NCBI RefSeq assembly: GCF_019097845.1
Contig: NZ_JAHRGM010000017.1
Coordinates: 30,404-94,403 of the forward strand
Origin: Sphingobium sp. AS12
GTDB taxonomy: Bacteria; Pseudomonadota; Alphaproteobacteria; Sphingomonadales; Sphingomonadaceae
Length of the DNA stretch: 64,000 nt
Direction: 5' to 3'
The position numbers and the translations under genes were made by a program. Each line of letters opens with the position of its first letter. The stretch's first letter is position 1. Below are positions 27,265 to 36,240 of this stretch, piece after piece. The notes beneath the pieces were generated by a model, which had not been told where the DNA came from, searched no databases, and worked only from the letters and a program-made list of their open reading frames with translations.

Positions 27265-28782
27265 TCACCGCCGGGGTGCGCGGATGTCGAAGGCGATAGA
27301 GAGGCGTTCGCCATCTTCGAACGGGATGGTGCCGTGCCACAGGGTGGACGGGAAGAGGACGAGTTGCCCGACCTGTGGCAGGACGTCGCGATAGGGCGGC
27401 AGGTCCAGCCCCAGTTCGGGCGGCGGCATGCCGAAGCGGAGCCAGCCTTCGGGCGCAGTCCCCATCGCGTCGGGCAGCGCGACATAGAGCGCCGAGCTGA
27501 TCCAGCCGGCCGGGTGGCTGTGCGCGGCATGATAGCCCTGTTGCCCCAGCCGCACCGACCAGCTTCCGGCGAATTTGACCTCGCCGCGCGGCGTTCCCAA
27601 TAGCGGATGGCCCGGCTCCGGCGGCGGCAGGGCGGCCATATAATCGCGCACCGCTGCCTCGATCGCGGCGCGGGCATTCTGGATGATCGGTTCCTGGCGG
27701 AACAATAGAGGCCGGTCGGTCTGGGTGCCCCCGCGCACCGATTGGTCGGGATAGGGCGCAGCCGCGTTGTGCAGACTGCGCAGCAGGTCCGCCAGAGCAG
27801 CATAGTCGAGGTCGAGCGTCGTGACCCGGATCAGCCGGTCGGGCCGGTCGAGCCAGTCGGCGCGCGAATCGCCCAGCAAACGCCAGCAGAGCGAGAGATA
27901 GGGCCAGAAGAGAGAGGCTGACGACGTTGCAGTCTGCGCGTGCGCGATTATCGCTGCACGATCCGGCGCGCCGCAGCGCAGCGCATGGCGGACGCTGGCA
28001 AGCGCCAGCCCTGCGTCAGTGCGGTTGGCCATATTATCGAACAGATCGGGTCGATCGTCCGCCTCCCCCGATTCGGCGGCGAGATAAAGCCGCGCTATCA
28101 ATAGTGCAGGCACATCGCCCAACAGGCGGACGCCATCGGCGATCACGGCGCGGGCCGCGTCCCAATCCTTCGCCTTGGCGAGTCCATGAAACCAACCAAG
28201 CCGCAGCGCCAGATTGTGCGGCTGCGCCTGGCAGGCCTGGGCAAAGCCTGCGTCGTCCCGGCCCGGAGCGCCCAGCAGCCGATGCAGCGTCGCGGCATAG
28301 CTGTGGCCTTCTACCCAGTCGGGGCGGTCGGCCAGTGTCTGGCGCATCAGCGTCAGCGCGGCACCGCTCTCCCCCTCGGCCGCCAGCGCCCCGGCATGGC
28401 TGCGAATCAGCGCCGCATCGCCCGGTGCCAGCGCGCGGGCTCGGGCAAAATCGGCGGCGGCGGCTCGCCCAGATTCATAGCGCAGCTGCGCCAGCAGCGC
28501 ACGCGCCTGCGCATCATCGCCTGCGCCGCTGATCGCCTTCAAGGCGGCCTCATGTTGCTGATCCTCGCGCAGCAACAGTGCGTGCAACCAGTGCAGCCGG
28601 GCGCTGCCGGGCCAACGGCAGCACAGGCCATCCAGCACCGCTGCGCCATCCCCGGCGGTCCCGGCGCGCAGCGCGACAAAGGCCGCCGATTCGACATCGC
28701 GCAGCCAGTCGACCGCCCCGGCATGGTCGGGCGATGCCGACTGGCGCGCCTCCAGATCATGCCATGCCGGATCGCCATCCAT
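27265..28782 (-). CDS. TPR protein with 2OG-Fe(II) oxygenase-like C-terminal domain
   Basis: 505 residues. Residues 1 to about 290 are helical TPR-like repeats (for example LLAQLRYESGRAAAADFARARALA). The last 200 residues (GEVKFAGSWSVRLGQQGYHAAHSHPAGWISS ... VLFPSTLWHGTIPF, shown in pieces) look like the putative 2OG-Fe(II) oxygenase family PF13759, with HSH and WHGT as likely iron ligands. Such proteins often sit beside TonB-dependent receptors in sphingomonads, but their substrates are unknown. The gene is divergent from the receptor, and both share the double LacI-type operator region. Confidence 0.75.
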   Translation of the reverse strand: MDGDPAWHDLEARQSASPDHAGAVDWLRDVESAAFVALRAGTAGDGAAVLDGLCCRWPGSARLHWLHALLLREDQQHEAALKAISGAGDDAQARALLAQLRYESGRAAAADFARARALAPGDAALIRSHAGALAAEGESGAALTLMRQTLADRPDWVEGHSYAATLHRLLGAPGRDDAGFAQACQAQPHNLALRLGWFHGLAKAKDWDAARAVIADGVRLLGDVPALLIARLYLAAESGEADDRPDLFDNMANRTDAGLALASVRHALRCGAPDRAAIIAHAQTATSSASLFWPYLSLCWRLLGDSRADWLDRPDRLIRVTTLDLDYAALADLLRSLHNAAAPYPDQSVRGGTQTDRPLLFRQEPIIQNARAAIEAAVRDYMAALPPPEPGHPLLGTPRGEVKFAGSWSVRLGQQGYHAAHSHPAGWISSALYVALPDAMGTAPEGWLRFGMPPPELGLDLPPYRDVLPQVGQLVLFPSTLWHGTIPFEDGERLSIAFDIRAPRR

Positions 28783-28878
28783 CCTCTAATCCTCTCTGCC
28801 GGGCGCGCGCTATTCCTGCCCGTCCGTCCCCTCGATAGCCTATAATGGCAAAGCAGCAACAGCGTGCCAGACAAATCA

Positions 28879-28913
28879 GCAAACGTTTGCATAAATCTAT
28901 TGCAAAGGTTTGC
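28879..28913. promoter_or_regulatory. Tandem LacI-family operators upstream of the TonB receptor
   Basis: GCAAACGTTTGC (28879-28890, identical to the site at 22871) and GCAAAGGTTTGC (28902-28913) lie 23 bases apart start to start, about two helical turns. They stand in the region between the divergent oxygenase and receptor genes, 64 bases before the receptor start. A LacI-family repressor, not in the window, is the expected binder. Confidence 0.75.
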
Positions 28914-28976
28914 AGAGAAGCATAGAGACAATGGTTACCGACCGCGGGAAGATGTGCGGCGACCTTGTAGGAGGGG

Positions 28977-31487
28977 ATGATGAAGAGCGTTTCTCGACAT
29001 AGCTGCATTTCGACCATCGCGCTGGCCATGGCCTGCATGACGGTGCCCGCGTTCGCGCAGGATGCAGCACCAGCAACCGCCGAAACGGTTGCTGCGGATC
29101 AAGCCCCGGTCACCGGCGACGATATCGTCGTGACCGCCAGCGCTGGCGACAAGTCGCGCTTCCGCACCTCCATCTCCGTATCGCAGATCAGCCAGGAAGC
29201 GATCCAGAATTTCACGCCGCGCTCCGAAGCCGAAGTGCTGCGCTCCATCCCCGGCCTCCAGCCATCCGATACCGCGGGTCCGGGCGGCAACGCCAATATC
29301 GGCGTACGCGGCATCCCGGTGTCCACCGGCGGGTCCGAATATGTCGCGTTGCAGGAGGACGGCCTGCCCGTCACCCTGTTTGGCGACATCCAGTTCGGCA
29401 ATAATGATTACTGGCTGCGCTTCGACCAGAATGTCGAGCGGGTCGAAGCGGTGCGCGGCGGATCCGCCTCCACCTTCGCCAGCCAGGCACCGGGCGCGGT
29501 GGTCAACTATATCAGCAAGACCGGCGACAAGGAGAGCGGATCGATCGGCCTGTCCAAGGGCGTCAATTTCCGCGAAACCCGCGTCGATTTCGACTATGGC
29601 GGCCCGATCAGCGACACGCTGCGCTTCCATGTCGGCGGCTATGCCCGCGAAGGTGGCGGCCCGACCAACGAGGATTTCAACGTCCTGCGCGGCTATCAGG
29701 TGAAGGCCAACATCACCAAGGATTTCGACGACGGCAAGGGCTTCCTGCGGCTGCATTTCAAGCGGCTGGACGAACATGCACCGACCAACACGACGATGCC
29801 GTCGATGGTGAAGATAGACGGCAACAAGATCACCGATTTCAAGCCGATGCCGACATTCGATGCGCGCGACGGATCGACCTATTCGATTTACAATCGCCAG
29901 TTCCAGTTTGTCGATCGTAACGGCCAGCTCGGCACCGCAGACATGAACGGCATCCATCCCAAGGTGACGTCGGTGGGCGCGCAGTTTCATTATGAGCTGA
30001 GCGACATGCTGACGGTGGATAACAATTTCCGCTACACCGACATGAGCGGCAGCTTCACCACCCAGTTCCTGAACGTCGGCACCACCTCCAGCGTGCTGGG
30101 ATCAACCGTCAATGGCCAGACCGTAGGGTCGATCCGCTACGCCGCAGGGCCGAGCAAGGGGCAGGTCTATACCGGCACCTATCTGAACAATAATCCCAAC
30201 ATCAACACGCTGATGAAGGATATGGGCAGCATCGCCAACAATCTGGCGCTGACCGGCAAGTTCGAGGCGGGTGCGGGCAAGGTGACGATGCAGGCCGGCT
30301 GGTTCCACATGAGCCAGAATATCGTGCAGGACTGGCATGTGAACCGCCAATATAGCGCGCTGGAGGGCAATAATGCCGCGCCGCTCAACCTCTATTCGAC
30401 CACGGGCACGCAACTGACCGCCGCCGGGCAGGCCGGGTTCAACGACAATTGGGGCAATTGCTGCGCCCGTTCGGTAGACCTCTCCTACACCAATGACGCG
30501 CCCTTCCTGTCGGCCAATTATTCGGGCGGCGGATTTGACCTGGACGCCAGCGTCCGGTTCGACCGGGTGCGCGGCGAAGGCACGGCGCAGGCCGGGGTGG
30601 CCGGGCCGAATTACATAGTCAGCGACGAAAATGGCAGCGCAACCCTGCCCTCCATGCTGCCGGGCGGGGTGATCGAGCGGATCAATTACAAGCGCAGCTA
30701 TACCAGCTGGTCGGTCGGCGCGCTCTATGCCTTCTCCAACAACACATCCCTGTTCGCCCGCGTCAGCCGGGGTGGCCGCTTCAATGCGGATCGCCGGACG
30801 CTGGGTGGCAATTTCAATGCCGACGGGTCGCTCAACGCCCAGGGGGCCGGGACTGCGGTCAATTTCCTCAACCAGCAGGAAATTGGCGTCAAGCAGCGCG
30901 GGTTCGTGGGCGCGTCTGGCAACTACTCGGTCGAGGTCACGGGTTTCCGCTCGACCTTGACCGAGAATAATTACGACTTCACCCGGATCAACAATCCTGC
31001 GCCGAACAATGATCCCAATATTTCGAACGCTTACCGGTCCTATGGCATCGAATTTACCGGCCGCCTGAACCTGGGCAATTTCCACCTCGCCGCCGACATG
31101 ACCTGGGTCAATTCCAAGATCAAGGACAGCGCGACGGCGGCGCTGGCGGGCAACCGGCCGGGCGGGATTCCGCGCCTGACCTTCCTGATCTCGCCATCCT
31201 ATGACATGGGGCTGTTTGCCGTGGGCGTCAGCGCCAGCGGCCAGTCGAGCGCGCCGATCGACGATTTCAATACCTATTCGGTGCGCGGCACGACCTTCTT
31301 CAACGGCTTCCTGAAGGTCCGGCCGGTCGAGAATCTGGAGCTGGGCGCCAACGCGAACAATCTGTTCGACACGCTGGGCTATCGCGGTGGCGGGTCGCTG
31401 ATCCCGCTGAGCGCGACCATTGGCATCTTCCAGAACAGCGCGGTCTATGGCCGCACCGTGACGGCCTCGGTCCGCTACAGCTTCTAA
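28977..31487 (+). CDS. TonB-dependent outer-membrane receptor (sucrose/raffinose module)
   Basis: 836 residues: signal peptide (about 1-28), TonB-box region DDIVVTAS (about 48-55), plug domain (about 70-190; SEAEVLRSIPGL, GVRGIPVS, RVEAVRGGSASTFAS) and a 22-strand-type beta-barrel ending in YGRTVTASVRYSF with terminal Phe. It imports a substrate into the periplasm using TonB energy. The substrate is inferred from neighbours as sucrose or raffinose-type oligosaccharide. The ATG at 28980 is an alternative start. Confidence 0.93.
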   Translation: MMKSVSRHSCISTIALAMACMTVPAFAQDAAPATAETVAADQAPVTGDDIVVTASAGDKSRFRTSISVSQISQEAIQNFTPRSEAEVLRSIPGLQPSDTAGPGGNANIGVRGIPVSTGGSEYVALQEDGLPVTLFGDIQFGNNDYWLRFDQNVERVEAVRGGSASTFASQAPGAVVNYISKTGDKESGSIGLSKGVNFRETRVDFDYGGPISDTLRFHVGGYAREGGGPTNEDFNVLRGYQVKANITKDFDDGKGFLRLHFKRLDEHAPTNTTMPSMVKIDGNKITDFKPMPTFDARDGSTYSIYNRQFQFVDRNGQLGTADMNGIHPKVTSVGAQFHYELSDMLTVDNNFRYTDMSGSFTTQFLNVGTTSSVLGSTVNGQTVGSIRYAAGPSKGQVYTGTYLNNNPNINTLMKDMGSIANNLALTGKFEAGAGKVTMQAGWFHMSQNIVQDWHVNRQYSALEGNNAAPLNLYSTTGTQLTAAGQAGFNDNWGNCCARSVDLSYTNDAPFLSANYSGGGFDLDASVRFDRVRGEGTAQAGVAGPNYIVSDENGSATLPSMLPGGVIERINYKRSYTSWSVGALYAFSNNTSLFARVSRGGRFNADRRTLGGNFNADGSLNAQGAGTAVNFLNQQEIGVKQRGFVGASGNYSVEVTGFRSTLTENNYDFTRINNPAPNNDPNISNAYRSYGIEFTGRLNLGNFHLAADMTWVNSKIKDSATAALAGNRPGGIPRLTFLISPSYDMGLFAVGVSASGQSSAPIDDFNTYSVRGTTFFNGFLKVRPVENLELGANANNLFDTLGYRGGGSLIPLSATIGIFQNSAVYGRTVTASVRYSF

Positions 31488-31523
31488 ACTCTGCTTCCCC
31501 CGTCGCTTGCGGGCGACCCACTG

Positions 31524-31563
31524 GCCCGTCTCCTCGGATATGAGGGGGCGGGCTTTTGCTTTG
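31524..31563 (+). terminator. Terminator after the first TonB receptor
   Basis: GCCCGTCTCCTC (31524-31535) pairs imperfectly with GAGGGGGCGGGC (31542-31553), followed by TTTTGCTTTG. Confidence 0.75.
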
Positions 31564-31585
31564 CGATGTCGGAAAAAGAAAATCG

Positions 31586-31675
31586 TCCCGGACAGCCTTT
31601 GGCGCGTGCAGTTCGCCGCATGGCTGTCCGGGATTACAGCGTTGTGTGCATTGGAGAGGACATGACAACGCTGTC
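31586..31675. promoter_or_regulatory. Inverted repeats and paired LacI-like sites with no obvious target gene
   Basis: A perfect 12-base inverted repeat (31586-31597 and 31622-31633, TCCCGGACAGCC) is followed by ACAGCGTTGT (31636-31645) and its exact inverse ACAACGCTGT (31665-31674). Each of the latter is itself a near-palindrome with central CG, LacI-operator-like. GGAGAGGAC and an ATG (31663) lie within the second site, but the frame runs into antisense of the lactonase gene. The rest of the 256 bases between the genes shows nothing more. Confidence 0.45.
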
Positions 31676-31743
31676 CAGACGAATTAAGCAGATTCCTGCA
31701 CCCAGTTCAATCGCCTTTTTTCAGGTCATGCGTCGATCGCGCC

Positions 31744-32598
31744 TCAGCCCGCAAACAGGTTGGTCGGCAATCCGCGCACGCCGCAGTCCACTTCGTAAAA
31801 GCCGCCGTCAAAAGGCGTTGCGTCCAGGCCGATCGCCGCGGAGCTGACGAACATGCGGTCCAGATCGGGTCCGGCGAAGGTAATGTTAGTGACCTGCCGC
31901 GCTGGCAGGGCGATGGCGCGGTCGAGCGTGCCGTCTGGGGTGAAGCGGCTGATTCGTCCGCCGCCCCAATGGGCGACCCAGATATGCCCGTCCGCATCCA
32001 CGGTCATGCCGTCGGGATAGCCGTCCGCGTCGGTGAAGCGGATGAAGGGCTGGCGATCAGCGATCCCGTCGGCCGTCCGGGTGAAGCGATACATGACCCG
32101 ACGCGACGTATCGCTATGGTAGAGCCATTTGCCGCAGGGCGAGAAAGCCGGGCCGTTGGTCACGCGATAGCCGCTGTCCATTTGCTGCCAGTGCAAATCA
32201 GGGGCAAGCCGATAGAGCGATCCGCTGTCGCGTTCCTCCTCCATGTCCATCGTGCCGCACCAGATATATCCTTCCGCATCGGCCTTGCCATCATTCATGC
32301 GGTTATAGGACAGGTCGGGTTCCGGGTCTCCGATGGGCGTGATGGTCAGCGGGTCCAGGCTGATCGCGGCAAAACCGCTCTTGAACCCGCCGATAAAGCC
32401 ACCGCCCGCCCGCTCGGCCACCCAGCCCAGCGGTTCAGGCATCACCCAGCGTTCGACCGCACCGCCATCAAGCGACAGCCGATTGAGCGCGGGGCTAAGG
32501 ATATCGACCCAATAGACCGCATTGTCGCGCGCCGACCAGAGCGTCCCTTCGCCCAGCGTGTCGGCCACATCGCGTTCGATCATCTGCCATAATGTCAT
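31744..32598 (-). CDS. SMP-30-type sugar lactonase (probable L-arabinonolactonase)
   Basis: 284 residues of the SMP-30/gluconolactonase beta-propeller family. Metal-binding and active-site positions are visible: Glu in LGEGTLW (about 15-21), NRMNDGKAD (near 100), TNGPAFSPCG and GYPDGMTVDADG. It hydrolyses the lactone made by a sugar 1-dehydrogenase to the free aldonic acid, in the cytosol. The context (arabinose dehydrogenase-like protein, AraD1, arabinanases) suggests L-arabinono-1,4-lactone. It follows the epimerase by three bases on the same strand. Confidence 0.88.
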   Translation of the reverse strand: MTLWQMIERDVADTLGEGTLWSARDNAVYWVDILSPALNRLSLDGGAVERWVMPEPLGWVAERAGGGFIGGFKSGFAAISLDPLTITPIGDPEPDLSYNRMNDGKADAEGYIWCGTMDMEEERDSGSLYRLAPDLHWQQMDSGYRVTNGPAFSPCGKWLYHSDTSRRVMYRFTRTADGIADRQPFIRFTDADGYPDGMTVDADGHIWVAHWGGGRISRFTPDGTLDRAIALPARQVTNITFAGPDLDRMFVSSAAIGLDATPFDGGFYEVDCGVRGLPTNLFAG

Positions 32599-32601
32599 GG
32601 T

Positions 32602-33750
32602 TCAGCGCCTTACCGAAAGGCGATAGACCATCGCATGATGATAGGGCTTGCCCGGATCAACCCGCGCCGACACGAAATTGGGCTTGTTGGGCGCGTCGGG
32701 GAATTTCTGCGGCTCCAGCGCGATGCCGTCGCCCATGCGGTAGAGATGCCCGCCCTTGCCGACCAGCGTGCCGTCCAGGAAATTGCCTGCGTAAAATTGC
32801 ACCCCCGGCTCGGTCGTCAGCACCTCCAGTACCCGGCCCGATGCCGGATCTTCCAGCCGCGCGGCCAATTCCGGCGTCTTGGTCACGCCCTTGTCCAGCG
32901 CCCAATTATGGTCATAGCCACGCCCGGCAACGATCTGCGGATCGCGCCCGTCGCGAATGCCGTCAGCGACGCGGCGGGGGGCGCGAAAATCGAACACGCC
33001 GCCATCCACCGGCTTCAATTCGCCAGTCGGGATCAGCGCAGCATCGACCGGCGTATAGGCCTTGGCGGGGATCGTCAGCAGATGGCCGAGCGCCCCGTCG
33101 GGCGATCCCTCGCCAGCCAGATTGAAGATGGCATGGTTGGTCATGTTGACGATCGTGGGCTTGTCGGTTTTCGCGTCGAATGTGATGCCGAGGTTGCCCG
33201 CTTCGTCCAGCGTATAGGTGACGCTGCTATCCAGCTTGCCAGGATAACCCGAATCGCCATCCGCGCTGGTCAGCGTCAGCACCAGCGTCGCGACCGGTCC
33301 GCTCATGACCGACGCGACTTTCCAGACCTGCTTGTCGAACCCCTTGCCGCCGCCGTGCAGCGTATTGGTCTTGTCGTTGAGCGGCAGCTGATAGGCTTTG
33401 CCGTCGAGCGAGAAGGTGCCGCCTGCTATGCGATTGGCATAGCGGCCCACGGTCACGCCGAAATAATTGGGATGATCGACATAGTCTTTGAGGGCATCAT
33501 AGCCGAGCAACACGTCGGCGATCCTGCCATCCTTGTCCGGCGCAGACAGCGACTGGAGCGTCGCGCCATAGGTCAGGATTTTCGCCGATACGCCCTGCTT
33601 GTTGGTCAGGCTGATCACCTCCACCCCTGATCCGTCCGCCAGAGTACCGGCGGGCGCGCGGCTGGCTTCGGCAGCGAAGGCAGACACGCTTGTCAGTGCT
33701 AGCGCGACTGCGTATGACAGCGTTGTTTTGATCGTAGCGACGTTGCGCAT
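32602..33750 (-). CDS. Aldose 1-epimerase (mutarotase), exported
   Basis: 382 residues from an ATG at 33750 preceded by AGAGGAAG; upstream in-frame Mets lack a ribosome site and signal. The signal peptide ends near SAFA. It has the GalM motifs: GRYANRIAGGTF, HGGGKGFDKQVW, TNHAIFNLAGEG with the catalytic His, and TEPGVQFYAGNF with the catalytic Glu. It interconverts anomers of aldoses in the periplasm, here probably arabinose released from arabinan. First gene of a minus-strand unit with the lactonase. Confidence 0.92.
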   Translation of the reverse strand: MRNVATIKTTLSYAVALALTSVSAFAAEASRAPAGTLADGSGVEVISLTNKQGVSAKILTYGATLQSLSAPDKDGRIADVLLGYDALKDYVDHPNYFGVTVGRYANRIAGGTFSLDGKAYQLPLNDKTNTLHGGGKGFDKQVWKVASVMSGPVATLVLTLTSADGDSGYPGKLDSSVTYTLDEAGNLGITFDAKTDKPTIVNMTNHAIFNLAGEGSPDGALGHLLTIPAKAYTPVDAALIPTGELKPVDGGVFDFRAPRRVADGIRDGRDPQIVAGRGYDHNWALDKGVTKTPELAARLEDPASGRVLEVLTTEPGVQFYAGNFLDGTLVGKGGHLYRMGDGIALEPQKFPDAPNKPNFVSARVDPGKPYHHAMVYRLSVRR

Positions 33751-33796
33751 GGGGCTTCCTCTGGTGACCGTGACCCATTGACGGGTGGTTTCGGGG

Positions 33797-33814
33797 AATA
33801 TACTCAGACAAAAT
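33797..33814 (-). promoter_or_regulatory. Candidate GntR operator A (epimerase/MFS intergenic region)
   Basis: Read on the minus strand: ATTTTGTCTGAGTATATT. The core GTCTGAGTA flanked by A/T-rich arms matches the sites at 36113 and 42535. It stands between the divergent epimerase and symporter genes and may control both. Confidence 0.55.
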
Positions 33815-33872
33815 AAGCGGATGCAACCCCTCAAGCGGCGGTGCCGCACTGGAATTTTACGGAGACGGATGA

Positions 33873-35180
33873 ATGGCAGGACCAGTTTCCTCGACCGCCG
33901 CGCCAACGGTGACGCATAATCCCGGCACGCGCTACGGCCCGGCGCTTGGCCTGCTGGCCAGCCTGTTTTTCATGTGGGGCTTCATCACGGTCATCAACAA
34001 CACGCTGCTGCCGCATCTGCGCAGCGTGTTTGACCTGAGCTACACCCAGACGACGCTGATCGAATCGGTCTGGTTCATCGCCTATTTCTTCGCCTCCATC
34101 CCGTCGGCCAAGCTGATCGAGCGGGTCGGCTACCAGAAGTCGATGGTAATCGGGCTGCTGATCATGGCGGCGGGCGCAGCGGGCATGACGCTGGCGGCGT
34201 CCATTCCCTCTTATGGTGTGACTTTGGTCATGCTGTTCGTCATCGCCAGCGGCATCACTTTGTTGCAGGTCGCGGCCAACCCTTACGTCGCGGTGGTCGG
34301 CAAGCCGGAAACCGCCTCTTCGCGCCTCAATCTGGTGCAGGCGATGAATTCGGCGGGCACGATGCTGGCGCCTTTGTTCGGCGCCTATCTGATCCTGGGC
34401 CGGTCGAAGGGCGGCACGGCGCAGGGCGATGTGGTCCTCACGCAAGCCGAACGTCTGGCCGACGCGCAGTCGGTGATCCTGCCCTATATCATCGTCGCCG
34501 TCATTTTGGTGGTGCTGGCCGTCATCATCGCCCGCTTCCCCCTGCCCGCCATGGGCAACGCCACGTCGCGCCACAGCAAGGAGGAGCGCAAGAAGCACTC
34601 GCTCTGGGCGCATCGCAATCTGGTGTTCGGTATCCCGGCGATTTTCATCTATCTGATCGCGGAAATCGGCGTCGCCAACCTGTTTGTCAATTTCGTCAGC
34701 CAGCCCCAAATCGCCAATCTGACCCATGAGCAGGCCGGCAATTATCTGAGCCTACTGTGGGGCGGGATGATGGTCGGCCGCTTCGCCGGCTCTGCGATCA
34801 TGCAGAAATTCGATGCAGGTCATGCGCTGGCCGCCTTCTCGATCGGGGCGTTCATCGTCATGCTGGTAACGGTGTTCACCACCGGGCCGATGGCGATGTG
34901 GGCGCTGATACTGGTCGGCCTGTTTCACTCGATCATGTTCCCCACCATCTTCACGCTGGGGATCAAGGGGCTTGGGCCGCTGACCGAGGAAGGATCCGGC
35001 CTGTTGATCATGGCGATCGCCGGTGGCGCGCTGGTGGTGGCGCAGGGCAAGCTGGCGGACGAATATGGCCTGCAATGGTCGTTCCTGCTGACCGCGGCGT
35101 GCGAACTCTACATCCTGTTCTACGCACTATGGGGATCGAAAGTGACCCATGCGCTGCCCGACCAGCCGGTCGCGGAATAA
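33873..35180 (+). CDS. FHS-type MFS sugar:H+ symporter
   Basis: 435 residues, about 12 membrane helices. The start (LGLLASLFFMWGFITVINN), then FFASIPSAKLIERVGYQKS and ANPYVAVVGKPETASSRLN are hallmarks of the fucose-galactose-glucose:H+ symporter family (FucP/GluP). By context it carries L-arabinose or arabinose oligomers across the inner membrane. It is transcribed away from the epimerase, and terminates at a strong hairpin. Confidence 0.92.
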   Translation: MAGPVSSTAAPTVTHNPGTRYGPALGLLASLFFMWGFITVINNTLLPHLRSVFDLSYTQTTLIESVWFIAYFFASIPSAKLIERVGYQKSMVIGLLIMAAGAAGMTLAASIPSYGVTLVMLFVIASGITLLQVAANPYVAVVGKPETASSRLNLVQAMNSAGTMLAPLFGAYLILGRSKGGTAQGDVVLTQAERLADAQSVILPYIIVAVILVVLAVIIARFPLPAMGNATSRHSKEERKKHSLWAHRNLVFGIPAIFIYLIAEIGVANLFVNFVSQPQIANLTHEQAGNYLSLLWGGMMVGRFAGSAIMQKFDAGHALAAFSIGAFIVMLVTVFTTGPMAMWALILVGLFHSIMFPTIFTLGIKGLGPLTEEGSGLLIMAIAGGALVVAQGKLADEYGLQWSFLLTAACELYILFYALWGSKVTHALPDQPVAE

Positions 35181-35209
35181 GCGGAATAAAGCCGAGGGTC
35201 GCACTTCGG

Positions 35210-35247
35210 AAAAAGGCCGGAGCGGGGTAACCTGCTCCGGCCTTTTT
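35210..35247. terminator. Bidirectional terminator between symporter and GntR genes
   Basis: AAAAAGGCCGGAGC (35210-35223) and GCTCCGGCCTTTTT (35234-35247) are perfect 14-base arms with T-run and A-run sides, so it can stop transcription from both converging genes. Confidence 0.92.
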
Positions 35248-35271
35248 GATTTCTCCCCGTTGCGGGGAGGG

Positions 35272-36036
35272 TCATCCCCCCATCGCGCTGGCCGTGTCCT
35301 CCAGCGCCAGATCGACCAGCACGCCCATCGCCTCTGCCGCAGCCGCTGCATCGCCCGCGACGATCGCATCGAACACGCGGACATGGTCGGGAATCGGGTT
35401 GCGCGGCAGGGCGCGGGCGCGCTGTTTATATTGGGTGGTCCAGTTGACCGCCGCGCCGATGCTGGCGGACAGGACCTGGAGCGCATCGTTGCGGGTCGCG
35501 TCGAGGATCGCATTGTGGAAATCGCGGTCGGCGGCACGCCCCAGTTCGGTCGCCAGCGTATGGCGGCGCATGGCGGCCAGCGCATCCTTCATGATCCTGA
35601 CATCATTCCTGTCGCGGCGCTGCGCCGCCAGCCGGGCAGCGGCCGGTTCGACGATCGCGCGCAGTTCGAACAGGTCGCGCACGAACTGGATGTCTGGCTC
35701 TCCAGCAAAGGCCCAAGCCAGTACTTCGGGGTCGAGCAGGTTCCAGCGATTGCGCGGCAGCACCCGTGTTCCGGCCTTGGGGCGGCTTTCGACCAGCCCC
35801 TTGGCGGTCAGAACCTGGATCGCCTCCCGATAGGCGCTACGCGACACGTCCAGTTCCTCGGCAAAGGCGACTTCGCCCGACAGAACATCGCCCGGCGCAT
35901 ATTGGCCAGACAAGATCGCCGTACCCAGCTTGTGCGCGATGGCCCCGTGCAATCGCCTGCCCGGCCCGCGCGCTACCTTGGCCGAACCGCCATTTTCCGC
36001 GACTTGCGCATCTGCTGACGGCCTTTCCTGTCCCAT
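35272..36036 (-). CDS. GntR/FCD-family transcription regulator
   Basis: 254 residues from the ATG at 36036, chosen over 36069 because GGGAGGAG stands just before it. It has an N-terminal winged helix (about 30-95: LGTAILSGQYAPGDVLSGEV, DVSRSAYREAIQVLTAKGLV, RPKAGTRV) and a C-terminal all-helical FCD ligand domain (about 105-245; DLFELRAIVEPAAARLAA, FHNAILDATRND). FCD regulators bind sugar acids or related acids. It is divergent from AraD1 and sits at the centre of the arabinose module, so it is the likely repressor, released by an arabinose-pathway acid. Confidence 0.9.
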   Translation of the reverse strand: MGQERPSADAQVAENGGSAKVARGPGRRLHGAIAHKLGTAILSGQYAPGDVLSGEVAFAEELDVSRSAYREAIQVLTAKGLVESRPKAGTRVLPRNRWNLLDPEVLAWAFAGEPDIQFVRDLFELRAIVEPAAARLAAQRRDRNDVRIMKDALAAMRRHTLATELGRAADRDFHNAILDATRNDALQVLSASIGAAVNWTTQYKQRARALPRNPIPDHVRVFDAIVAGDAAAAAEAMGVLVDLALEDTASAMGG

Positions 36037-36112
36037 TCCGGCTCCTCCCACCTTACGCCTATCAGGCACGGATCTGTGTAGAATACAAGCATTGCCATTA
36101 CCATCATCCTGT

Positions 36113-36130
36113 AATATGTCGGAGTAATTG
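36113..36130 (+). promoter_or_regulatory. Candidate GntR operator B (gntR/AraD1 intergenic region)
   Basis: AATATGTCGGAGTAATTG, in the 204-base divergent region between the regulator and the AraD1 operon. It shares GTC-k-GAGTA and the A/T flanks with sites A (33797) and C (42535), and would give autoregulation plus control of the operon. Confidence 0.55.
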
Positions 36131-36240
36131 ATAGAGTCATCGTGCAGGCGTCGCTGTTTTTTGCGGCCGCCCGAGCTTGTGATCGCTCGTCATTCAGGAT
36201 CAGCCAGCGCCGCGAACGGCGTGCGGGAGGAGAGTTTTTC

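Noticed and set aside
31663..31848. Small ORF beginning MTTLSRRIKQ after a ribosome site
   Set aside because: After about 20 codons it is antisense to the lactonase gene and looks random; kept only as part of the orphan-promoter observation.
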